From: a bacterium
Lineage (GTDB): Bacteria; Armatimonadota; Fimbriimonadia; Fimbriimonadales; GBS-DC
DNA: 5,300 nucleotides
Direction: 5' to 3'
Assembly (NCBI GenBank): GCA_029335935.2
Contig: JARJMV020000237.1
Coordinates: 1-5,300 of the forward strand
Positions 1 through 5,300 of this stretch are shown one piece after another. Position 1 is the stretch's first letter. Each line of letters begins with the position of its first letter. The notes under the pieces were generated by a model. That model saw only the letters and a list, made by a program, of their open reading frames with translations, did no database searches and was not told the origin of the DNA. The translations under genes and the position numbers were made by a program.

Positions 1-300
1 GAGTGGCATACCGCCCATGCGCTGACGCAGATTCTCCAGGCGCGATTGAACCTACGCTATAAGCTTACCCACACGCCCGAACGCCTTGAGCTCTCGCTGC
101 TCTCGCCCCGCGCGATGCATCGGTTCGGGCTGGTGCTGTTCACGACCCACCGAGGCAACGCGACCATCGGCGAGCAGCAGATGGAACTCGCGCCTGCCGA
201 GTACTACGGCTACCCCTGCTTAGCGCTGGAAACCGATTTGGTCGAGAAGACCGTGCGCGAGATCCAGCTATTCGAAGCCTCGCGCGTCGCCGTTGCCTGA
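1..300 (+). CDS. C-terminal fragment of an unrecognised protein (5' end outside window)
   Basis: Frame 1 is open from the first base to a TGA at 298-300, giving 99 residues. The reading frame continues upstream of the TTG at 46 (codons for EWHTAHALTQ and onward), so that TTG is not taken as the start and the gene is cut by the window edge. The fragment alternates hydrophobic and charged stretches (LRYKLTHTPERLELSLL, RFGLVLFTTHRG) as in a beta-rich domain. It ends with an amphipathic helix-like segment (LVEKTVREIQLFEASRVAVA). There is no signal peptide, membrane segment or catalytic motif in the visible part. I do not recognise the family and assign no function. The reading frame is convincing because it is unbroken, matches the GC-rich codon use of its neighbours and stops just before the convergent peptidase gene. 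Confidence 0.7.
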   Translation, partial: EWHTAHALTQILQARLNLRYKLTHTPERLELSLLSPRAMHRFGLVLFTTHRGNATIGEQQMELAPAEYYGYPCLALETDLVEKTVREIQLFEASRVAVA

Positions 301-321
301 GCGGGCACGCCGCAAGTAACG

Positions 322-1689
322 CTACAGATTTGCCAGCCGCTCGAAAATCCGCGCGTAGCAACGCACGAGTTTTTTCAAGCTTTCGATGCTGATGCGTTCG
401 TCGGCTTGGTGGGCTTCGCCGTCGCCTTCGAACGCCGCGCCAATCGCCACGAGGTTCGGCATCGTGCGGGCGTAGGTGCCGCCGCCCATCGTCGTCGGCT
501 GGGTCTCATAATCGCCAGTCTCCTCGCGGTAGGTCTGTAATATCGCCTGCAGGAACGGCGTGTCGGGCGGTATAAATAGCGGGGGCGTGTGGCGCACCTC
601 GCTGAGGCGGAAGCCCGTTCGCTCCAGAACGGGTGTCAAACGCTCGATCAGCGCGTCCAGCGTCCAAGTGACCGGGTAGCGGATGTTGAACACGCACATC
701 ACGCGCGCGCCGTCGTAATCGAACACGCCGAGATTCGAGGTGAGCGCACCCGACGGTTCATCTGAGTGCGCAATTCCCAGCGCTGCGCCATCAAGCGACC
801 TCGACCATTCCAGCACGGTGTGTAGCCACTGCTCGTTGTCGGGCAGGTTCAGTGGCTCGATAGCTTCCAGCAGGCGCGTGACGGCGTTGACCCCACCTTC
901 GGGATGGCTGCCGTGCGAGGATTTCCCTTTTGCAACAGCGCGCCAGCCAGCAGACTCGGGATTCCACGCCACATCCTCGACTTGCGTAGTCGGTTGTAGG
1001 GGTGTGTTGAGGATTGCTTCGGCGCGGTCGGGCACCATGTTATGGCGTTCACCCCCTTTCGCCCACAGCACGCGCACGCCGTCGGTCGGCTCGATGGGCT
1101 TCTCCAGATAGAGATTGGCGATACCCTTCTCGCCATAGATGAAGGGCCACCCAGCGTCAGGGCTAACGCCCCACACAGGGCGCTCCGCCTCGCGCGACAG
1201 GTAGTGCTGCATGCATTCCCAACGGCTCTCCTCATCGCAGCCGATAATCAGGCGCACGCGCCGTCTGAGCGGAACCCCAAGCTCTTTCAGCGCACGCAGG
1301 GCATAAATGCTTGCCAAAGTCGCGCCTTTGTTGTCAGTCGCGCCGCGAGCATAGATGTACCCCTGATCGATGGTCGCGCCGAACGGCGGGTAGCTCCAGT
1401 CGTTGCCTGCAGGCACAACATCGATATGGCTGAGTGAAGCGACCATCTCCGCACCGTCGCCCAGCGTCATATCGCAGGCATAGCCGTCGAAGTCGCGCGG
1501 CTGCAGACCAAACCGATTGCCTAACGCGAGCGTAACATCCAGCGCTTCGCGCACGCCCGTACCAAACGGCGCGTTCGGAACGCGTTCGTCATCGTTGCGC
1601 ACGCTTGGCGCACGCAACAACTCCTGAAAATCGCGCACCATCTCGTCCGCGTGCTGCTCTATCCACTGAATCAGCGCATCACGGCTCAT
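322..1689 (-). CDS. M20 family metallopeptidase, PepV-like dipeptidase
   Basis: This encodes 455 residues, close to the usual size of PepV/Sapep-type cytoplasmic dipeptidases. These are two-zinc enzymes that cleave dipeptides or related amide substrates. The family metal-binding and catalytic residues are in place: H88 and D90 in SHIDVVPAG, D119 in GATDNKG, the glutamate pair E153-E154 in GCDEES, D178 in SPDAGWP, and H427 in EAHQADERI. Other PepV-like landmarks are GEKG (186-189), GGERHNMVPD (212-221), GKSSHGSHPEGG (255-266, lid domain) and GGGTYAR (402-408). SHID replaces the commoner GHLD, which is conservative. The ATG at 1689 was chosen over an in-frame ATG at 1749 because it has an SD (GAGGT) 4 nt upstream and gives a normal family N-terminus; the longer form would add 20 basic residues inside rpsT. 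There is no signal peptide. It lies 7 nt downstream of rpsT and is probably co-transcribed. Family assignment is strong; the exact substrate cannot be told. Confidence 0.93.
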   Translation of the reverse strand: MSRDALIQWIEQHADEMVRDFQELLRAPSVRNDDERVPNAPFGTGVREALDVTLALGNRFGLQPRDFDGYACDMTLGDGAEMVASLSHIDVVPAGNDWSYPPFGATIDQGYIYARGATDNKGATLASIYALRALKELGVPLRRRVRLIIGCDEESRWECMQHYLSREAERPVWGVSPDAGWPFIYGEKGIANLYLEKPIEPTDGVRVLWAKGGERHNMVPDRAEAILNTPLQPTTQVEDVAWNPESAGWRAVAKGKSSHGSHPEGGVNAVTRLLEAIEPLNLPDNEQWLHTVLEWSRSLDGAALGIAHSDEPSGALTSNLGVFDYDGARVMCVFNIRYPVTWTLDALIERLTPVLERTGFRLSEVRHTPPLFIPPDTPFLQAILQTYREETGDYETQPTTMGGGTYARTMPNLVAIGAAFEGDGEAHQADERISIESLKKLVRCYARIFERLANL

Positions 1690-1693
1690 ACCG

Positions 1694-1698
1694 ACCTC
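1694..1698 (-). promoter_or_regulatory. Shine-Dalgarno of the M20 peptidase, overlapping the rpsT stop codon
   Basis: On the minus strand the sequence reads GTGAGGTCGGTATG. GAGGT lies 4 nt before the peptidase ATG, and its first two bases are also the last two bases of the rpsT TGA stop. This decides the peptidase start and suggests translational coupling: ribosomes ending rpsT sit on the SD of the next gene. Confidence 0.7.
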
Positions 1699-1990
1699 AC
1701 GATTGCGCCGATTCGCCCTGCTGCTGCGCCAATCGCTTATTGAGCGCAATCATCAAGCGCGACTTCTTGCGGTTCCCCGTGTTCTTGTGCAAGATGCCGC
1801 GCTTGACCGCTTTGTCGATGAGGCTAATCGCGCGGCGCAGGTTCTCGATACTTGCCTCCGTTTCGCCCTTCTCCGCTAACTGCTTCACACGGCGCGTGTA
1901 GGTCTTAATCGCCGACTTCGTCGAGCGGTTGCGCAGATACCGCTCGCGCGACTTCAACAACGCCTTCTTCGCAGACTTAATATTCGGCAT
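1697..1990 (-). CDS. rpsT: 30S ribosomal protein S20
   Basis: This encodes 97 residues, slightly longer than the common 85-90 of bacterial S20. S20 binds 16S rRNA in the body of the small subunit and aids its assembly. The sequence shows the family hallmarks: the N-terminus MPNIKSAKKAL, a very basic helical body (RERYLRNRSTKSAIKTYTRR), and the conserved C-terminal block HKNTGNRKKSRL at residues 68-79. The last few residues (AQQQGESAQS) are a polar tail of the kind that varies between species. The ATG at 1990 was chosen because MPNIKSAKK is the canonical start and a GGAGGT lies 8 nt upstream. An in-frame ATG at 2068 would add 26 unrelated residues. The gene is followed after 7 nt by the M20 peptidase on the same strand. 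In E. coli S20 represses its own translation; whether that happens here cannot be read from this sequence. Confidence 0.97.
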   Translation of the reverse strand: MPNIKSAKKALLKSRERYLRNRSTKSAIKTYTRRVKQLAEKGETEASIENLRRAISLIDKAVKRGILHKNTGNRKKSRLMIALNKRLAQQQGESAQS

Positions 1991-1998
1991 CGATACTA

Positions 1999-2004
1999 AC
2001 CTCC
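1999..2004 (-). promoter_or_regulatory. Shine-Dalgarno of rpsT
   Basis: GGAGGT on the minus strand lies 8 nt upstream of the rpsT ATG at 1990. It is a strong consensus site and fixes this start over the longer in-frame alternative at 2068. Confidence 0.8.
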
Positions 2005-2013
2005 AAGGCATGA

Positions 2014-2043
2014 AGTATACCCGCTTCGCAAACACGCACGCAA
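2014..2043 (-). promoter_or_regulatory. Candidate sigma-70-type promoter of rpsT
   Basis: On the minus strand a -10-like TATACT (2019 down to 2014, 5 of 6 consensus bases) is preceded after 18 bp by TTGCGT (2043 down to 2038, only TTG matching the -35 consensus). Transcription would start near 2007, giving a leader of roughly 17 nt that still contains the full GGAGGT. The good -10 and the position directly upstream of a strongly expressed gene support it. The weak -35 and the short leader lower confidence. Confidence 0.4.
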
Positions 2044-2098
2044 GAGTCGAAGCAGGTGTTCGAAACATCCGCTATGACACAGCTGCTCAAACGGAGTG

Positions 2099-2132
2099 GG
2101 GAACAAGTCGTACGACGGACGCCCTTGTTCCC
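2099..2132. repeat. Perfect 9-bp inverted repeat in the divergent intergenic region
   Basis: GGGAACAAG (2099-2107) and CTTGTTCCC (2124-2132) are exact reverse complements separated by 16 bp. The spacer begins with the 8-bp palindrome TCGTACGA (2108-2115). On the plus strand the right arm is followed by a pyrimidine-rich stretch (TTTCTCTGCTT), giving a faintly terminator-like look. No plus-strand gene ends just upstream, so a terminator role would need an unseen transcript. It could be a protein-binding site between the divergent rpsT and Rpn genes, a leader hairpin, or the edge of an old mobile element. The repeat is certain; its role is unknown. Confidence 0.6.
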
Positions 2133-2150
2133 TTTCTCTGCTTAATGACC

Positions 2151-2166
2151 GATTCCTGGATTCCTG
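2151..2166. repeat. Tandem direct repeat, 8 bp x 2
   Basis: GATTCCTG occurs twice head to tail (2151-2158 and 2159-2166). The second copy also supplies the left arm of the hairpin at 2160-2177. The unit is short, so chance is possible, but its placement right beside two inverted repeats makes it worth recording. Confidence 0.5.
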
Positions 2167-2177
2167 ACAGCAGGAAT
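2160..2177. repeat. Hairpin upstream of the Rpn-family gene
   Basis: ATTCCTG (2160-2166) and CAGGAAT (2171-2177) form a perfect 7-bp stem with the loop ACAG. Flanking GG (2158-2159) and CC (2179-2180) can extend it across a bulged A. It ends 28 nt before the ATG of the nuclease/transposase gene, so it would sit in that mRNA's leader if transcription starts upstream, or it may be a REP-like element. No T-run follows, so it is not a typical intrinsic terminator. Confidence 0.5.
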
Positions 2178-2205
2178 ACCCACATGCGGCGCGAATGAGT
2201 CTCCC

Positions 2206-3279
2206 ATGTCTAAGCCGAGACCACGCCGTGGATACGATGAAGCGTGGAAGTATGCGTTGCGCATCTTCTTTCGGGAGTTTTTACTGTTCCTATTCCCCAA
2301 AGTACATGACGCTATTGACTGGACGCAACCATTTGAGTTTTTGGACCCCAATTTGTATCGTCTGTCACCCCGTGCGCGTGGCAAGCGACGCTACACTGCC
2401 GATGTCCTCGTCAGGGTCTACTTCTTGGATGGCACAGAGCGGTTGGTGCTCATCCATATCGAAATACAGGCGCATCCTGACCCGAACTTCCCGTTGCGCA
2501 TGTTCGTCTACTACTATCACATTCTGGACACCTACGACCACCCAGAGCTAATCAGCCTTGCGGTTTTGGCAGACAACGACCCAAACTGGCGTCCCAACAC
2601 CTACGAGAAGGTCAACTTTGCAACCCGTTTGGAGTTCGAGTTCACGAGCGTCAAACTGTTGGACTTCGACGAACAAGCGCTGGAGCAATCGTCCAATCCT
2701 TTCGCGTTGGTGGTATTGGCGCACTTGCGCGCCCTCAAAACACGCGGTCGCCCTCAACTAATGATGCAGGAGAAGATTGCGCTCATTCGCGCCCTCAAGG
2801 AGAGAGGGTATAATCCAGATTGGGTGATTCATCTCTACAAGGTGGTGGATTATATGATGGCTCTTTCTCAGGAATACGAGCAGTTGGTGAAGCAGGTAGT
2901 ACGCAAGTTCGAGGAGGAAAGCGAATGGCCCCTCACGAGCTTGGAAGAGATAGCGATTGAGGAAGGCGCGCGAAAAGGTATCCAGCAGGGACTGCAGCAG
3001 GGACTGCAGCAGGGACTGCAGCAGGGACTGCAGCAGGGACTGCAGCAGGGACTGCAGCAGGGACTGCAGCAGGGACTGCAGCAGGGACTGCAACATAGCA
3101 TCCGCGTCCTCGCACAGATACTGCGCCGACGCTTCGGCGACACGGCGTTGGAACTGCTGCCGAGTATCGAGAAGATCCAGTCGCTACAAACACTGGAGGA
3201 GCTGAGTATCCTCGCGCTTGAAACACCAAGCTTGGAGGCTTTTGCTCAAGCAGTCGAGGCAAAGGCTACCAACGCATAA
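2206..3279 (+). CDS. Rpn-family / PD-(D/E)XK nuclease 'transposase' with QQGL repeat linker and DUF4351-like tail
   Basis: This encodes 357 residues. Residues 9-130 match the pattern of the Rpn/PDDEXK_2 'putative transposase' group: an N-terminal YDEAWKYALR and FLFP segment, IDW (37-39), EFLDPNL (44-50), then D66 in YTADVLVRV and E86-x-Q88 in LIHIEIQ. The last two motifs are the likely nuclease residues, in the E-x-Q form common in this group. R98 and the YYY at 102-104 follow, as does SLAVLAD (117-123). Residues about 130-255 are mostly helical. Residues 260-295 are nine perfect QQGL units. Residues 298-357 (IRVLAQILRRRFGD onward) resemble DUF4351. Characterised relatives (E. coli RpnA-E) are DNA endonucleases that promote RecA-independent recombination; the role here is inferred. 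ATG 2206 is the first in-frame start after the stop at 2146. The SD is weak, with only a GAG 6 nt upstream. No insertion-sequence ends flank the gene. It appears intact. Confidence 0.85.
   Translation: MSKPRPRRGYDEAWKYALRIFFREFLLFLFPKVHDAIDWTQPFEFLDPNLYRLSPRARGKRRYTADVLVRVYFLDGTERLVLIHIEIQAHPDPNFPLRMFVYYYHILDTYDHPELISLAVLADNDPNWRPNTYEKVNFATRLEFEFTSVKLLDFDEQALEQSSNPFALVVLAHLRALKTRGRPQLMMQEKIALIRALKERGYNPDWVIHLYKVVDYMMALSQEYEQLVKQVVRKFEEESEWPLTSLEEIAIEEGARKGIQQGLQQGLQQGLQQGLQQGLQQGLQQGLQQGLQQGLQHSIRVLAQILRRRFGDTALELLPSIEKIQSLQTLEELSILALETPSLEAFAQAVEAKATNA
2983..3090 (+). repeat. Nine perfect tandem copies of a 12-bp coding unit (QQGL)9
   Basis: The unit CAGCAGGGACTG is repeated nine times without a single mismatch (108 bp), followed by a partial CA before the sequence diverges. 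Each unit encodes QQGL, giving residues 260-295 of the Rpn-family protein, between the helical middle region and the DUF4351-like tail. Because 12 is a multiple of 3, gain or loss of units keeps the frame and changes the linker by four residues. No unit carries a stop in any of the six frames, which creates spurious open frames here (SRDC, AGTA, LLQS, CCSP and VPAA repeats). Each junction contains the palindrome CTGCAG and the strand is CAG/CTG-like, so it can form hairpins. Identity of all copies, including synonymous positions, points to recent expansion or ongoing slippage or conversion. Confidence 0.97.
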
Positions 3280-3322
3280 CTACAACCCGACTTGGATGGT
3301 TTGTCTTAAAGGCGGTGGAACT

Positions 3323-4381
3323 ATGCAGAGATGGGTTCTTGTATGGGGACTTGTATCAATTGGACTGCTCGCGAGTGCGCCTGTAATGGCGCAGGTGGGC
3401 ACGCGCAGCTATGTCATCCGACGGCTGTATGAACCCGGTCAAAAACAGCAGTTCAATGTGGTCTACACCCTGCGGGGCGACACGCGCTCGTCCACTTTTG
3501 AGCAAAGCCTGCCGATTGCTGTCGACGCCCAACTGCGCTTCGATACAGAAGTGATCCAAGTGCTTGAGAACGGTCAGGCGCGGATGCGCGTCTCGCAGCG
3601 GTATGTCAAGCAGAGCATCGACTACTTCGCTGAGACTGAGCTGCCGCCCCCCTACACCGAGACCGTCAAAGTGACCCCCTCAGGTTTCCCCAGCGAGGAC
3701 GACGCCGAGCGACTGGTAGAACGCGCCCGACGCAGCCGCAACAAGGAACGCGAAGAGAAACAAGAGGAGTCTACCTTCCCTGGTTTGGACTTTCTACTGC
3801 CCCCCTCCTATTTTCTGCAGCTGATTGGGGTGAATGTGGTGCCCGGACCATTTGCGCCACTGCCGCCCGGCTCGGTACGCGAAGGCGATGAGTGGGAGGT
3901 GCGCTACCCCACGCCGTTCATCGACACGCGCGGCGGCAAACTCTCTATTGAGCAAGCCACTATCTACACCTATCCTGCCACTGTGCGCGTAGTCGGCGCT
4001 ACCGAAGTTCGTGGACGCCCTGTGCTCCATGTGAAGCAGATTACTAACGCCGAAATCAACATCCGCTTGGATGACCTGCTGATTGAAATCTCGCGCCTGC
4101 GCGACCGCAACATCCCGCGTGGAACCCTCAAAGGCAAAATCACTGGCGAAATCGACTATTACTACGCGCTGTCGGATGGCTCGCTGGTGCAGGCGTCGGG
4201 GTTCGAGAAGCTGAGCCTGCGTGCCGAGTACGACGCGCAGACCATCCGCGAATGGGAGCCGATTGAAGACTGGGCGGAGTGGGAAGTGCAGGCAACTTTC
4301 CGACAGGTGCTGGCGCAGGAGCAGACACCTCAACCGAAGCCTGCTCGTCCCGCGCCACGCAATCAGCCCCGCCGACGCTAA
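3323..4381 (+). CDS. Exported protein of unknown function (signal peptide, charged linker, basic Pro-rich tail)
   Basis: This encodes 352 residues. Residues 1-23 form a Sec signal peptide: a short basic start MQR, the hydrophobic core WVLVWGLVSIGLLASAP, and V-M-A before Q24 as the likely cleavage site. There is no lipobox cysteine or later membrane segment. The mature part is beta-rich (about 28-120, then 185-330), split by a highly charged linker at 126-150 (RARRSRNKEREEKQEE). It ends in a Pro/Arg-rich tail from about 335. LPPGSVREGDEWEV (180-193) recalls the 'P...v..GD.W' step seen in DUF6263-like secreted proteins; this is a weak, unverified resemblance and I assign no function. ATG 3323 was chosen over in-frame ATGs at 3218 and 3296 because it begins the signal peptide, avoids overlap with the Rpn gene and has a modest SD-like GGTGGA just upstream. 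The gene starts 43 bp after the Rpn gene and could share its transcript. Its stop overlaps that of the convergent glycosyltransferase. Confidence 0.85.
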   Translation: MQRWVLVWGLVSIGLLASAPVMAQVGTRSYVIRRLYEPGQKQQFNVVYTLRGDTRSSTFEQSLPIAVDAQLRFDTEVIQVLENGQARMRVSQRYVKQSIDYFAETELPPPYTETVKVTPSGFPSEDDAERLVERARRSRNKEREEKQEESTFPGLDFLLPPSYFLQLIGVNVVPGPFAPLPPGSVREGDEWEVRYPTPFIDTRGGKLSIEQATIYTYPATVRVVGATEVRGRPVLHVKQITNAEINIRLDDLLIEISRLRDRNIPRGTLKGKITGEIDYYYALSDGSLVQASGFEKLSLRAEYDAQTIREWEPIEDWAEWEVQATFRQVLAQEQTPQPKPARPAPRNQPRRR

Positions 4382-5286
4382 AGGGGCGGCTTAATCGGCA
4401 AAAAGGTCAGCCCCAGCCGCAGTAGGCTCTTGAAACGCAGTGGATAGAGCTGTAACGAGCGCAGATACGCCCCGCGTGCGCGTCTGCGCTCACCTAACAG
4501 TGCATACTCCGTGCCCAAGCAGGCGTAGGAGTGCGCTAACGCCAAGCGCATCGCCTTGCGGTCAGTCGCTCGCTGCCACAAACGCGGCTCGTTCGCGTGT
4601 ATCGTCTCCGTACGCACTTTCACATCGTCTTCGTACACCCGCCGATGCTGGAACGAGGCGTTCGCGCCATGCACGCGATACATCGTCAGCGGCGCATCGA
4701 TGTAGCCAATATCGTACTCCAGCGCAACGCGGAACCACATCTCCCAATCGCCCGACCCGAACAAATCCTCGCGGAAACCGCCCAGCCGATCGAAACACGC
4801 GCGCCGTATCAGCACCGACGACGCGATAATCTTGTTGCAGCGCACCAACGCCTCAATGATATTGCCCGTCGAGGTGCGAGGCCACTCAAACCCGAGCGGA
4901 TTCCCCGGCAACACGCGCCCTGCGCCGTCAATAAAATGCCCCCCTGTATGCACCAGCCCCACTTCCGAATGCGACCGCAGTAATGCCACCTGCTTCTCCA
5001 ACTTGGTAGGCATCCACAAATCGTCTGAGTTGAGAATCGCCAAGTATATCCCACGCGACTCCGCGATACAACGATTCAGTGTGGCGTAGGTGCCCCGATT
5101 TTGCTGCGTGAAGAGCCGAATGCGCTCGCCATAGGATCGCAGAATCTCTACCGAGCCGTCTGTGCTGCCATCGTCCACTACCACGATTTCATAGTCGGTG
5201 AAGGTCTGTTGGAAGACGCTCTGCAACGCGTCGGGCAGGAACCGCGCATGATTATAACTCGGTATCAACACGCTCACCTCGAGCAT
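4378..5286 (-). CDS. Family 2 glycosyltransferase (GT-A fold)
   Basis: This encodes 302 residues, normal for a compact cytoplasmic GT2 enzyme that moves a sugar from a nucleotide-sugar donor to an acceptor, as in polysaccharide or glycan assembly. The N-terminus SVLIPSYNHARFL (5-17) is the classic GT-A opening. VVVDDGSTD (35-43) carries the nucleotide-binding aspartates. LNSDDLW (85-91) holds the DxD-like metal-binding motif, and GSGDWEMW (177-184) holds the likely catalytic acidic residue. YRVHGANAS (203-211) matches the 'R.H..N.S' motif common in this group. Residues about 243-290 are helical and TPR-like (LAHSYACLGTEYALLGERRRARGAYLRSLQLYP). There are no membrane segments. Sugar and acceptor cannot be inferred. 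ATG 5286 fits the usual start just before the first beta strand. No SD precedes it, and the frame stays open to the window edge (4 more codons), so a longer start cannot be wholly excluded. The 3' end overlaps the convergent secreted-protein gene by 4 bp. Confidence 0.92.
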   Translation of the reverse strand: MLEVSVLIPSYNHARFLPDALQSVFQQTFTDYEIVVVDDGSTDGSVEILRSYGERIRLFTQQNRGTYATLNRCIAESRGIYLAILNSDDLWMPTKLEKQVALLRSHSEVGLVHTGGHFIDGAGRVLPGNPLGFEWPRTSTGNIIEALVRCNKIIASSVLIRRACFDRLGGFREDLFGSGDWEMWFRVALEYDIGYIDAPLTMYRVHGANASFQHRRVYEDDVKVRTETIHANEPRLWQRATDRKAMRLALAHSYACLGTEYALLGERRRARGAYLRSLQLYPLRFKSLLRLGLTFLPIKPPL

Positions 5287-5292
5287 GTCTGA

Positions 5293-5298
5293 ATTGTA
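5293..5298 (-). promoter_or_regulatory. Candidate -10 element for a leaderless glycosyltransferase mRNA
   Basis: On the minus strand TACAAT (5 of 6 matches to TATAAT) lies 6 nt upstream of the ATG at 5286, so transcription would begin at or next to the A of the start codon. The interval TCAGAC contains no SD. The -35 region is outside the window, so this rests on the hexamer and its spacing alone. Confidence 0.35.
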
Positions 5299-5300
5299 CC

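Noticed and set aside
46..300. Short gene starting at the TTG at 46
   Set aside because: The same frame is open to the window edge with sensible protein sequence, so it is the tail of a longer gene.
292..321. Intrinsic terminator between the convergent first gene and the M20 peptidase
   Set aside because: Only a 4-bp GCGG/CCGC stem is present and no T-run follows on either strand.
1690..1749. N-terminal extension of the M20 peptidase to an ATG at 1749
   Set aside because: It would lie inside rpsT and add residues not expected in the family, and the internal ATG at 1689 has a proper SD.
1991..2068. N-terminal extension of rpsT to an ATG at 2068
   Set aside because: S20 proteins begin with MPNIKSAKK-like sequence, the strong SD lies before 1990, and the extension would run through the candidate promoter.
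2125..2147. Promoter for the Rpn-family gene (TTGTTC with TTAATG)
   Set aside because: The two hexamers are only 11 bp apart and both match consensus poorly. No other convincing promoter was seen before 2206.
2983..3090. CRISPR-like array
   Set aside because: The units are directly adjacent 12-mers with no spacers, and they are in frame within a protein-coding gene.
2758..3262. Several overlapping open frames with LLQS, CCSP, VPAA or SRDC repeats on both strands
   Set aside because: They exist because the 12-bp array has no stop codon in any frame. They lack plausible start contexts and lie within the well-supported Rpn-family gene.
3280..3322. Separate promoter or terminator between the Rpn gene and the secreted-protein gene
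   Set aside because: The 43-bp gap has no clear -10/-35 pair and no stem followed by T residues, so co-transcription remains possible but unproven.

Overview
The window looks like ordinary bacterial chromosome of moderately high GC content, densely packed with genes on both strands. It holds one 5'-truncated gene and five complete or near-complete ones. The gene types (ribosomal protein S20, a PepV-like M20 dipeptidase, an Rpn/PD-(D/E)XK 'transposase' with a DUF4351-like tail, a secreted protein, a family 2 glycosyltransferase) occur in many phyla. Long QQGL-type repeats in Rpn-like proteins are common in Cyanobacteria, Chloroflexota and Armatimonadota, so a free-living bacterium of that kind is a reasonable guess. 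No marker here fixes the taxon.

Layout from left to right. Positions 1-300 (+) are the C-terminal 99 residues of an unrecognised protein. Convergent to it, with 21 bp between, is an M20 metallopeptidase (322-1689, -). Directly upstream of that on the same strand is rpsT (1697-1990, -). The two form a tight pair: the Shine-Dalgarno of the peptidase overlaps the rpsT stop codon. A 215-bp divergent intergenic region (1991-2205) holds the likely rpsT promoter and SD, a perfect 9-bp inverted repeat, a tandem 8-bp direct repeat and a second hairpin.

Rightward from there lies an Rpn-family nuclease/'transposase' gene (2206-3279, +). Its linker is encoded by nine perfect copies of a 12-bp unit, translated as (QQGL)9. 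After 43 bp comes a gene for an exported protein of unknown function (3323-4381, +). Its stop codon overlaps that of a convergent glycosyltransferase gene (4378-5286, -). The glycosyltransferase has no SD but a -10-like hexamer 6 nt before its ATG, so it may be translated from a leaderless mRNA.

The genes do not form one pathway. The rpsT-peptidase pair is probably co-transcribed, the Rpn gene and the secreted-protein gene may be, and the two end genes belong to units extending outside the window. I see no CRISPR array, tRNA, rRNA or complete insertion sequence, and no clear sign of a new multi-gene system. The most notable feature is the flawless 12-bp coding repeat array in the Rpn gene, followed by the structured intergenic region upstream of it.
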